10,417 bases of DNA from DATLFA01 sp039934635 (GTDB lineage: Bacteria > Actinomycetota > Acidimicrobiia > Acidimicrobiales > WLNW01): the NCBI GenBank assembly GCA_039934635.1, contig JBDTLT010000199.1, positions 1 to 10,417 of the forward strand, in the 5' to 3' direction. The translations under genes and the position numbers were made by a program. Positions 1 through 6,102 of this stretch are shown here, one piece after another. Numbering within the stretch: the stretch's first letter is position 1; the number at the start of each line of letters is the position of its first letter. The notes beneath the pieces were generated by a model. The model saw nothing but the letters and a program-made list of their open reading frames with translations. It searched no databases and was not told the DNA's origin.

Positions 1-131
<131 letters not shown>

Positions 132-141
132 GGCCCCTAGG

Positions 142-1362
142 TTAGGACCCTTCGAGCAAGAGCACGTCTACGGCCCCTCCCGGGGCGATGGCGTCACCGT
201 CGGGGAGCACGGCCAGGGCATTGGCGTGCGCCATGGCCAGCAGCTGGTGCGACCCCTGGCCCCCGGCCGATCGCAGGTGGTAGCGGCCGTCGGGGTGGAC
301 TTCGGCGATCACCCGGTTGAAATGGACCTTGCCGTCGGGGTGACGGCGCATCGCCTCGTCGGCGATCGCCCGTACGGGCGGGCGCAGCCAGAGTTGCGGT
401 GGGAAGCCCATCATCTTGCGCAGCGCGGGCCGAGTGAACAGCTCGAAGCTCACCATCGACGAGACCGGGTTGCCCGGCAGCCCGAAGATGGGGACCGCCC
501 GTTCGCCGGCGGTGCCGAAGGCCAGCGGTTTGGCCGGCTTGATGGCGATCTGCATCCACCGCATGTCGCCGATGCGGTCGAGCACGACTTTGACGTAGTC
601 GAAGGCGCCCATGCTCACACCGCCGCTCGTCACGATGGCATCGCAGTGCTCGAGGCCTTTCTGGAGCGCGGCGGTGATGGCTTCTTCGGTGTCGGGCGCG
701 CACCCGAGATCGATGCCGATGCAGTGTTCTTGTGCCAGCAATGCGAGCAGCGTGTGGCGGTTCGAGTCGCGGATCTGACCCGGCTGCAGTTCTTGCGGGC
801 CGTCGATGAGTTCGTCGCCGGTCGACAACACGCCGACCCGCGGGCGGGGGAACACCAACGGTGCCATCTCGCCTATCGACGCGAGCACGCCGAGATGGCC
901 CGCCGTCAGCTTGGTGCCGGCGGTGAAGACCGTGCTGCCTCGATCGAGGTCTTCGCCGGCGGGGCGGATGTGGTTGCCCACCGGCACCGCTTGCTGCACG
1001 AGCACGATCCCCGCGCTTTCGTCGTATTCGGTGAGCTCGACCATGATCACTGCGTCGGCTCCCGGCGGCATCGGCGCGCCGGTCATGATGCGAATCGCTT
1101 CGCCCGGGCCGACCGCAGTGCCCGGCGCGGCGCCCGCAGCGAGCGTGCCCACGACGGTGAGCTTGGCCGGCGCCGCGGTCGTGTCGGCGGCGCGCACCGC
1201 GAACCCGTCCATGGCCGTATTGGGGAACGGCGGCACGGCCTCGGGTGCCACCACATCGCGGGCGAGCACCAAGCCGAGCGCGTCGTCGACGGGAACCGGT
1301 TGCGGTGTGCCCGCTCGTACCCGGTCGAGGACGTAGGCGCGGGCTTCTTCGAAAGCGATCAC
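142..1362 (-). CDS. moeA: Molybdopterin molybdenumtransferase MoeA
   Basis: MoeA inserts molybdate into adenylylated molybdopterin, releasing AMP, in the last common step of Moco synthesis. The 406-residue product has the usual length and all landmark motifs in order: PPFPNTAMDGFAVR (44-57), MTGAPMPPGADAV (93-105), RPAGED (133-138), STGDEL (180-185), DSNR (199-202), the MoCF-fold motif TSGGVSMGAFDYVK (245-258), IKPAKPLAFG (274-283) and GLPGNPVSSM (294-303). The start is GTG at 1362; no ATG upstream fits. A purine-rich GGGGAGAG lies 14 nt upstream, rather far for a ribosome site, while a TAGCGT box at 1370-1375 sits 7 nt before the GTG, so a leaderless transcript is possible. Upstream is plsY (68-bp gap) and downstream moaA (10-bp gap). 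There is no visible damage. A long antisense reading frame across this gene is a codon-bias shadow. Confidence 0.97.
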   Translation of the reverse strand: MIAFEEARAYVLDRVRAGTPQPVPVDDALGLVLARDVVAPEAVPPFPNTAMDGFAVRAADTTAAPAKLTVVGTLAAGAAPGTAVGPGEAIRIMTGAPMPPGADAVIMVELTEYDESAGIVLVQQAVPVGNHIRPAGEDLDRGSTVFTAGTKLTAGHLGVLASIGEMAPLVFPRPRVGVLSTGDELIDGPQELQPGQIRDSNRHTLLALLAQEHCIGIDLGCAPDTEEAITAALQKGLEHCDAIVTSGGVSMGAFDYVKVVLDRIGDMRWMQIAIKPAKPLAFGTAGERAVPIFGLPGNPVSSMVSFELFTRPALRKMMGFPPQLWLRPPVRAIADEAMRRHPDGKVHFNRVIAEVHPDGRYHLRSAGGQGSHQLLAMAHANALAVLPDGDAIAPGGAVDVLLLEGS

Positions 1363-1430
1363 ACGGCGAACGCTATCTCTCCCCGCAAGCCCCGCATTTC
1401 GTCACCGGAGAATCAGCAGGGAGTCGCGTC

Positions 1431-2015
1431 TCAAGATCGATAGGCCTGCTCGGTCCCGGCGAACAAGCGACGCAGGTTGGCCCCGTGGCGCACGAGCACG
1501 AGTGCACCGAGCGCGGCCGCGGCGAGCACCTCCCACGCAGGGCGGCCATCGACGGCCACCCCGATCGGCAACAGCGCGGCGATCGCCAGAGACCCCAACG
1601 ACGCGCGGTGCGTCAGGCGGGCCACCGCCGCGAACACGCACCCGAGCGCCAGCGCGACCAACGGATGGAGCACTGCGGCCCCGCCCGCGGCCGTGGCGAC
1701 ACCCTTGCCGCCGCGCAAACGGCGCGTCAGGGGCAGCACGTGTCCGGCCACGGCGGCGATCCAGGCCACCGTGGCGAGGGGCCGGCCGTCGACGAGGCAG
1801 CCCACCGCGGTGGGCACCGCGCCCTTGAGCACATCGACCAGGCCCACGAGCACGCCGGCGCGGCGCCCGGCCGTGCGATACACGTTGGTCGCGCCCGGGT
1901 TGCCCGACCCCAACTGCGTCGGGTCGCGCCCCAGCCGGCGGCCGACGATCTGCGCCGTGGGGAACGTGCCGACCCCGTACGCACCCAGGGCGACCACGAT
2001 CCACAGAGCGAACAT
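1431..2015 (-). CDS. plsY: Glycerol-3-phosphate acyltransferase PlsY
   Basis: PlsY is an integral membrane enzyme that transfers an acyl group from acyl-phosphate to glycerol-3-phosphate, making lysophosphatidic acid, the entry step to phospholipids. The 194-residue product is strongly hydrophobic with several membrane segments and shows the PlsY signatures: GTFPTA (16-21), the glycine-rich GSGNPGATNVYRTAG (36-50), DVLKG (61-65), GHVLPL (91-96) followed by GGKGVAT (102-108), and RHGANLRRL (176-184) near the C-terminus. The start is ATG at 2015. No clear ribosome site precedes it; a TAGGCT box at 2025-2030 (minus strand) lies 9 nt away, compatible with a very short leader. It is transcribed divergently from the zinc-ribbon gene at 2131 and may head a run with moeA and moaA, although these are functionally unrelated. 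A longer reading frame covering 1402-2052 on the same strand is out of frame and unrelated. Confidence 0.96.
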   Translation of the reverse strand: MFALWIVVALGAYGVGTFPTAQIVGRRLGRDPTQLGSGNPGATNVYRTAGRRAGVLVGLVDVLKGAVPTAVGCLVDGRPLATVAWIAAVAGHVLPLTRRLRGGKGVATAAGGAAVLHPLVALALGCVFAAVARLTHRASLGSLAIAALLPIGVAVDGRPAWEVLAAAALGALVLVRHGANLRRLFAGTEQAYRS

Positions 2016-2038
2016 CGGATTCTGAGCCTACGGGCCCG

Positions 2039-2067
2039 TGGGCACCGGCCACAGACCTCGCTATCCT
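2039..2067 (+). promoter_or_regulatory. Candidate sigma-A-type promoter for the zinc-ribbon gene
   Basis: TGGGCA at 2039-2044 matches TTGACA at four of six positions. It is followed after exactly 17 bp by TATCCT at 2062-2067, which matches TATAAT at four of six. Initiation would fall near 2073-2075, inside the CIRCE operator, so bound HrcA would block it. The individual boxes are ordinary in quality; the call rests on spacing and on position relative to the operator. Confidence 0.5.
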
Positions 2068-2068
2068 G

Positions 2069-2095
2069 TTAGCGCTCGCGTGCCGCGAGTGCTAA
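2069..2095 (+). promoter_or_regulatory. CIRCE element (HrcA heat-shock repressor operator)
   Basis: The inverted repeat reads TTAGCGCTC, nine bases, then GAGTGCTAA. The canonical CIRCE is TTAGCACTC-N9-GAGTGCTAA, so the spacer length is exact and only one of 18 arm bases differs (A to G at 2074). CIRCE is bound by the repressor HrcA, classically in front of groESL and dnaK operons. Here it lies 36 bp upstream of the zinc-ribbon gene start and overlaps the predicted transcription start, which predicts heat-inducible expression. It could also affect plsY, whose start is 54 bp away on the other side, though its geometry fits the plus-strand gene better. Confidence 0.93.
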
Positions 2096-2120
2096 GTCGT
2101 TCAATACGACCTCTGGGCCC

Positions 2121-2128
2121 AGGAGGAG
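2121..2128 (+). promoter_or_regulatory. Strong ribosome-binding site fixing the zinc-ribbon gene start
   Basis: AGGAGGAG lies 2 to 9 bases before the ATG at 2131 and is the best Shine-Dalgarno match in the window. It decides this start over the longer in-frame reading that begins at 2038, which would run through the operator. Confidence 0.85.
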
Positions 2129-2130
2129 CA

Positions 2131-2466
2131 ATGCCCACATACGAGTACCGGTGCCGCGATTGCGGCGAGGATCTCGAGGTCTACCAATCGTTCACCGAGG
2201 ACGCTCTCACGGAGTGCCCGAAGTGCGGTGGCTCGTTGCGCAAGCTGTTCGGCAACGTGGGGATCAGCTTCAAGGGAACCGGCTTCTACAAGAACGACCA
2301 CGGTTCGCGCTCGTCCTCGGGTGATTCGAGCAGTACGTCGGAGTCCAAGACCGAGACGAAGACCGAACCCAAGACCGAGACCAAGTCCGAGCCGAAGTCC
2401 GAGACCAAATCCGAGTCGAAGTCCGAGACGAAACCGGCCTCCTCGCCGGCGCCCAGCACCGCATGA
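2131..2466 (+). CDS. FmdB-family zinc-ribbon protein, Ruc-like redox-regulated chaperone candidate
   Basis: The 111-residue product begins MPTYEYRC, typical of the FmdB/CxxC-CxxC regulatory family. A zinc ribbon is formed by Cys8, Cys11, Cys29 and Cys32. After GFYKNDHG (51-58) the chain becomes a disordered, Ser/Lys/Glu/Thr/Pro-rich tail with seven K-x-E-x tetrapeptides (73-100). A characterised actinobacterial relative of this architecture is M. tuberculosis Rv0991c (Ruc), a chaperone activated by oxidation of its zinc-binding cysteines. It is coregulated with hsp60 and hsp70, and its C-terminus is unstructured. The CIRCE site directly upstream supports the same role here. A general FmdB 'regulatory protein' label is the alternative; despite that name there is no DNA-binding domain. 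Expression should be heat-induced through HrcA. uppP starts 29 bp downstream and may be co-transcribed. Confidence 0.88.
   Translation: MPTYEYRCRDCGEDLEVYQSFTEDALTECPKCGGSLRKLFGNVGISFKGTGFYKNDHGSRSSSGDSSSTSESKTETKTEPKTETKSEPKSETKSESKSETKPASSPAPSTA
2347..2430 (+). repeat. Seven 12-bp in-frame repeats encoding K-[T/S]-E-[T/P/S]
   Basis: The tail of the zinc-ribbon protein is encoded by seven consecutive 12-bp units of the form AA(G/A)-(A/T)CC-GA(G/A)-NNN. The first three carry Thr at position two and the last four carry Ser, indicating expansion by slippage or unequal exchange followed by drift. The product is a hydrophilic stretch of alternating lysine and glutamate with near-zero net charge. 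Confidence 0.85.
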
Positions 2467-2495
2467 CCGACAATCGACGAGTCTGATCGCGCCGC

Positions 2496-3329
2496 ATGTC
2501 GATCTTTCACGCGATCGTCCTGGGTATCACCCAGGGCCTGTCGGAGTATCTGCCGATCTCGTCGAGCGGTCACCTCATCTTGGTGCCGTGGTTGTTCGGA
2601 TGGAACGACTTCGCCGACAACGACCACCTGAAGAAGACCTTCGACGTCGCGCTGCACATGGGCACGCTCGCCGGCGCGCTCGCGTACTTCCGTGCCGACG
2701 TCATCCGCTACAGCCGAGCGTCGCTGCGCATGATCGGCCACCGCGACCGCGTGACCACTGACGGACGCATCGGTTGGCTGCTGTTGCTGTCCGCGGTGCC
2801 CGCGGCGCTCGTCGGCGCCGTGCTCGACAGCAAGATCGAGAAACTCGACGACAAGATCTGGCTCATCGCCGTCATGTTGATCGCGCTCGGCCTGTTGTTG
2901 TTGGTCGCCGATCGCTTGACCGGACGGCGCGAGGTACACGAGTTCCGAACGCGCGACGCAGTGTTCATGGGGGCGGCGCAGATGATCGCGTTGCAACCGG
3001 GGTCGTCGCGCTCGGGCCTGACGATCACCGCGGGGCGTTGGCTCGGGTTCGACCGCGACTCCGCGGCGCGGTTGTCGTTCTTGATGGCGCTGCCCATCAC
3101 GGCCGGCGCAGGCCTGTACAAACTCGCCGACGTCATCTCCAACGGCGGCATCCCGAGCGAACTGCGCGGCGCATTCATCGCCGGCATCATCACGTCGGGC
3201 ATCACCGGTTGGCTCGCGGTGTGGGGCATGTTGCGCTTCGTGCGCACCCGCACGTTCGCCCCGTTCGTCGTCTACCGCGTCGCCGCCGGTATCGGCGTGC
3301 TGGCGTTGTTGGCGACGTCGTTCCGCTAG
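2496..3329 (+). CDS. uppP: Undecaprenyl-diphosphate phosphatase UppP (BacA)
   Basis: UppP removes a phosphate from undecaprenyl diphosphate, regenerating the lipid carrier for peptidoglycan and other envelope polymers; extra copies classically give bacitracin resistance. The 277-residue membrane protein carries both family signatures: the N-terminal QGLSEYLPISSSGHL (13-27), with Gln13 and Glu17 forming the (E/Q)xxxE motif and His26, and PGSSRSGLT (168-176) with the conserved Arg172. Hydrophobic segments recur through to the C-terminus (about 93-110, 121-138, 190-210, 226-246, 258-274). The start is ATG at 2496 with only a weak ribosome site. It lies 29 bp after the zinc-ribbon gene, so it may be read from the CIRCE-controlled promoter, which would tie carrier recycling to heat stress; this is inference. 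It converges on the tldE pair with a 34-bp gap. Confidence 0.97.
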   Translation: MSIFHAIVLGITQGLSEYLPISSSGHLILVPWLFGWNDFADNDHLKKTFDVALHMGTLAGALAYFRADVIRYSRASLRMIGHRDRVTTDGRIGWLLLLSAVPAALVGAVLDSKIEKLDDKIWLIAVMLIALGLLLLVADRLTGRREVHEFRTRDAVFMGAAQMIALQPGSSRSGLTITAGRWLGFDRDSAARLSFLMALPITAGAGLYKLADVISNGGIPSELRGAFIAGIITSGITGWLAVWGMLRFVRTRTFAPFVVYRVAAGIGVLALLATSFR

Positions 3330-3363
3330 GTTTCCCGCTCTCCGGCCGCTCGGGCCCGGCGGT
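3330..3363. other. Convergent gap between uppP and tldE copy 1
   Basis: This 34-bp spacer contains a GC-rich, imperfectly palindromic stretch (around 3342-3360, centred on CGGGCCCG) but no T-run on either strand. It may slow both polymerases, but I cannot call a Rho-independent terminator. Confidence 0.3.
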
Positions 3364-4731
3364 TCACGCCCCGGACAGCGTCACGCCGTCGATCACGAGC
3401 GTCACTGCGCCATAGCCGCTGGGCAACCACTCGAGATCGCTGCCGACGGCGACGATGTCGGTCAGCAGTCGTTGGATCGTCGAGCCGAGCGTGGCCTCGC
3501 GCACGGGTTCGGCCAGCGCGCCGTTGCGGATCATCAAACCTTCGACGCCGACCGAGAAGTCACCGCTGATCGCGTTGACGCCCGAGTGAAGACCCGACAG
3601 CGACTGCACGAAGATGCCGGACTCGACGCGAGCCAGCAACTCGTCGGCCGACTTCGCGCCGGGAAGCATCTGCAGGGCGATGGCGCCGACACCGGGTGTG
3701 CTGCGCACGCCGCGGACCGCCGATGCCGTCGACACCGCACCCATGCGCCGCGCGGTGTACGTGTTGTGCAGGAAACCCTCGAGAACACCGGCCGAGATGA
3801 GCGTCGTCGAGCGGCAGGCCAGACCTTCACCATCGTGGCTGTCGGCGCTGAACGATCGCGCATCGGTCGGGTCTTCGACGATGCTCAACAACGGCGACGC
3901 GATCGTCTCGCCCATGCGATCGGCGAACGGCGAACGGCGCTTGCTGACCGCATCGCCCCCGAGCGTGCCGCCGACGATGCCGATGATGATCGCCGCGAGA
4001 CGCGGCTCGAGCACGACGGTGATGCGTTGCGATGCCGGCTTCTTGGCCCCGATCAGCCGGGTCGCGCGCAGCACCGCGTCATCGGTGGCGCGGGCGAGGT
4101 CGAGTTCGTCGGGCCGGCGCGCCAGGTCGTAGCCATTGCCCACCGTCGTGTCGCCGTTGTGGCGGGCGAGCGCGGTCACCGACAACGAACAGAACGTGGC
4201 CCGGCCGTAGCTCGCGATGCCCGTCGATGTCGCGACCGCGCTCTCGCCCGCGGAGTCGGAGAACGACGACGTGCGGATGCCCGAGATGCGGGGGTCGGCA
4301 CCGCGCACGCGCCGCTCGAGCTCGATGGCGAGGTCGATCTTGCGCTCGTTGGGAAAGTCGAGGACCTCTTGCCTCCACAGGTCCTGCTCGACCGGAGCCA
4401 CACCGTCGGGGCGAGCCAGCGCCACGAACTCGTCGCGCTCGCTGTAGAGCACGTTGTCACGCGCGTCGGCCAGCGTTGTCGCGATGACGTCGTCGTCGAG
4501 CGTGCCGGCGAACGCAAAACCCTGACGCCCGTCGACGATCACACGGATGCCGACACCCATCGAAACTGCGGACGACAGTGCCTCGACTGCACCCTCGTAA
4601 GCCTTGACGTTGGTCGAACGGCTACGCGCCACGAACACTTCGAGCTCTTCGCCCGGCTGCGCGCGTGACACCACACTCTCGGCCAACGACAGCAGATCGC
4701 GATCGCCCTCGCTCGAGATCGAACTCACCAT
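3364..4731 (-). CDS. TldE/PmbA-family protein, copy 1 (non-catalytic partner of TldD)
   Basis: In the TldD/TldE (PmbA) system the two subunits form a heterodimeric metalloprotease that trims or degrades unfolded peptides; in E. coli it matures microcin B17 and degrades the antitoxin CcdA. TldE carries no metal site. This 455-residue product has the family's N-terminal domain (SMGVGIRVIVDGRQGFAFAG, 57-76) and the C-terminal TldE core: GEGLACRSTTLISAGVLEGF (301-320), LHNTYTARRMG (321-331), SGLHSGVNAISGDFS (379-393). Where TldD has HExxxH it reads IIGIVGGTLGGD, so no zinc ligands. The start is ATG at 4731, 13 bp after the stop of copy 2; no good ribosome site is visible, suggesting translational coupling. 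Over the last 145 residues it is about 60% identical to copy 2 by hand count without gaps, so the pair arose by tandem duplication. Confidence 0.92.
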   Translation of the reverse strand: MVSSISSEGDRDLLSLAESVVSRAQPGEELEVFVARSRSTNVKAYEGAVEALSSAVSMGVGIRVIVDGRQGFAFAGTLDDDVIATTLADARDNVLYSERDEFVALARPDGVAPVEQDLWRQEVLDFPNERKIDLAIELERRVRGADPRISGIRTSSFSDSAGESAVATSTGIASYGRATFCSLSVTALARHNGDTTVGNGYDLARRPDELDLARATDDAVLRATRLIGAKKPASQRITVVLEPRLAAIIIGIVGGTLGGDAVSKRRSPFADRMGETIASPLLSIVEDPTDARSFSADSHDGEGLACRSTTLISAGVLEGFLHNTYTARRMGAVSTASAVRGVRSTPGVGAIALQMLPGAKSADELLARVESGIFVQSLSGLHSGVNAISGDFSVGVEGLMIRNGALAEPVREATLGSTIQRLLTDIVAVGSDLEWLPSGYGAVTLVIDGVTLSGA

Positions 4732-4744
4732 GAACCGTGCACGA

Positions 4745-6085
4745 TCACATACCCGACATGGTGACATCGCGAATGACGAGCGTGACGCCCGCCGCCGACA
4801 TCGGGAACCACTCGATGTCGTTGCCGATGGCGACGACATCGTGCAACAACCGTTGGATCGTCGAAGCAATCGTGAACTCGCGCACCGGTCGGCCCACTGC
4901 CCCACCCGCGATCAACATGCCCTCGGCACCGGTGGAGAAGTCGCCGCTGACGGGGTTGACGCCCGAGTGCAGGCCGCTGACCTCTTGGATGAGCACACCG
5001 TGGTCGACACCCGCGATGAGCTCGGCCCGCGAGCTCGTGCCGGGCGTGATCGCGGCGGCGTGCACGCCGACACTGGGGGTGGACTTGGGGCCGCGCACCG
5101 CGGATGCCGTGGACGACACGCCCATGCGCCTCGCCGTGTAGGTGTTGTGCAGGAATCCCTGCAAAACACCGGCCGAAATGAGTGGGGTACGCCGTGCCGC
5201 CAACCCTTCACCGTCGAAGTCGGTGGCGCCGAACGCCGCGGGATTGGTGGGGTCGTCGACGAATGTGATGATCGGCGCCGCGACCTCGTCGCCCAGGCGG
5301 TTCGCGAACAACGACCGCCCTTTGATGACCGCGTCGCCGGTGAGCGTGGCGCCGATGATGCCGAGCAATTGCGCGCTGACCCACGGATCGAGCACCACGG
5401 TCAGCCGATCGGTGGAGGGTTTGGTCGCGCCCAACATGCGCGTCGCCCGCTCACAGGCATCACGCGCGGCGCGGTCGAGGTCGAGCGCGCTCGGTGCCCG
5501 TCCCACCGAAAAACCGAAACCTGTCGTCGTGTCGTCACCTTCGGCGGCGAGTGAGTACACGCTCAACCAACACGACGACTCGCGCGACGAACGGTTGATG
5601 CCCGTCGTCGTGGAGATGGCCGCTTCGGTGACCGAATCGCTGTAGTCCGCGGACTCGACACCGATCATGCGGGGGTCGCCGCCGCGTGTCGCCCGCTCGA
5701 GCTCGAGCGCGTAGTCGACCTTGCGCGAGGTCGGGACCGACTCGAGCTCGGGCAGATACAGCTCGAGCTTGGGCACGGCCACACCATCGGGCGACGCGAG
5801 TGCGACGAACTCGTCGCGTGTCGCGAAGGCCACGTTGTCGCGGGCCTCCGCGAGTGTCTCGTCGATCACCGACTGGTCGAGCGTGCCCGCCCACGCAAAG
5901 CCCTGGCGCCCGTCGACGATGACGCGGATGCCGACGCCCAGAGACTCGGCCGAAGCCAGCTGCTCGATTTCGCCGTCGTAGGCGCGCACGTCGGTCGAGC
6001 GTTCGTGCACCACGATCGCTTCGATCTGCTCGTCGCCCTGCGCGCGGGCGACGATGCGGTGGGCGATGTCGTCGAGATCAGCCAT
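4745..6085 (-). CDS. TldE/PmbA-family protein, copy 2 (adjacent to TldD)
   Basis: This is the second TldE-like protein, 446 residues, with the same order of motifs as copy 1: SLGVGIRVIVDGRQGFAWAG, GEGLAARRTPLISAGVLQGF, LHNTYTARRMG and SGLHSGVNPVSGDFSTGAEG. The region equivalent to the TldD zinc motif reads LLGIIGATLTGD, so it too lacks HExxxH, and the C-terminal cysteine ligand of TldD is absent. The start is ATG at 6085, 17 bp after the tldD stop and without a strong ribosome site. Being next to tldD it is the more obvious canonical partner, with copy 1 the possible specialised one, but nothing in the sequence decides this. The two copies differ most in the middle (around 120-230), where a substrate- or partner-specific difference would be expected. 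Confidence 0.92.
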   Translation of the reverse strand: MADLDDIAHRIVARAQGDEQIEAIVVHERSTDVRAYDGEIEQLASAESLGVGIRVIVDGRQGFAWAGTLDQSVIDETLAEARDNVAFATRDEFVALASPDGVAVPKLELYLPELESVPTSRKVDYALELERATRGGDPRMIGVESADYSDSVTEAAISTTTGINRSSRESSCWLSVYSLAAEGDDTTTGFGFSVGRAPSALDLDRAARDACERATRMLGATKPSTDRLTVVLDPWVSAQLLGIIGATLTGDAVIKGRSLFANRLGDEVAAPIITFVDDPTNPAAFGATDFDGEGLAARRTPLISAGVLQGFLHNTYTARRMGVSSTASAVRGPKSTPSVGVHAAAITPGTSSRAELIAGVDHGVLIQEVSGLHSGVNPVSGDFSTGAEGMLIAGGAVGRPVREFTIASTIQRLLHDVVAIGNDIEWFPMSAAGVTLVIRDVTMSGM

Positions 6086-6102
6086 CGGTCGTTGTCGTCG
6101 GC

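Larger units (their letters stand above)
2016..2130. other. Divergent intergenic region plsY / zinc-ribbon gene
   Basis: These 115 bp separate the plsY start from the plus-strand zinc-ribbon gene. They hold a plausible plus-strand promoter, a near-perfect CIRCE operator overlapping its expected start point, and a strong ribosome-binding site (listed separately). For plsY the only candidate is a TAGGCT box on the minus strand at 2025-2030. Confidence 0.7.

Noticed and set aside
2347..2430. Possible CRISPR-like or satellite repeat
   Set aside because: The 12-bp period is in frame and encodes a tetrapeptide repeat, with no spacers.
2286..2996. A 236-codon minus-strand open frame across the zinc-ribbon tail and uppP
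   Set aside because: It crosses two solid plus-strand genes, and its sequence is simply the complement of the repeats and membrane segments.
3330..3363. Rho-independent terminator between uppP and tldE copy 1
   Set aside because: The GC-rich palindrome is imperfect and neither strand has a T-run after it.
3472..4668. A 398-codon plus-strand open frame opposite tldE copy 1
   Set aside because: Arg/His/Asp-rich shadow of a well-supported gene, without ribosome site or recognisable domain; a similar shadow lies opposite copy 2 (4604-5554) and opposite tldD (6175-7284).
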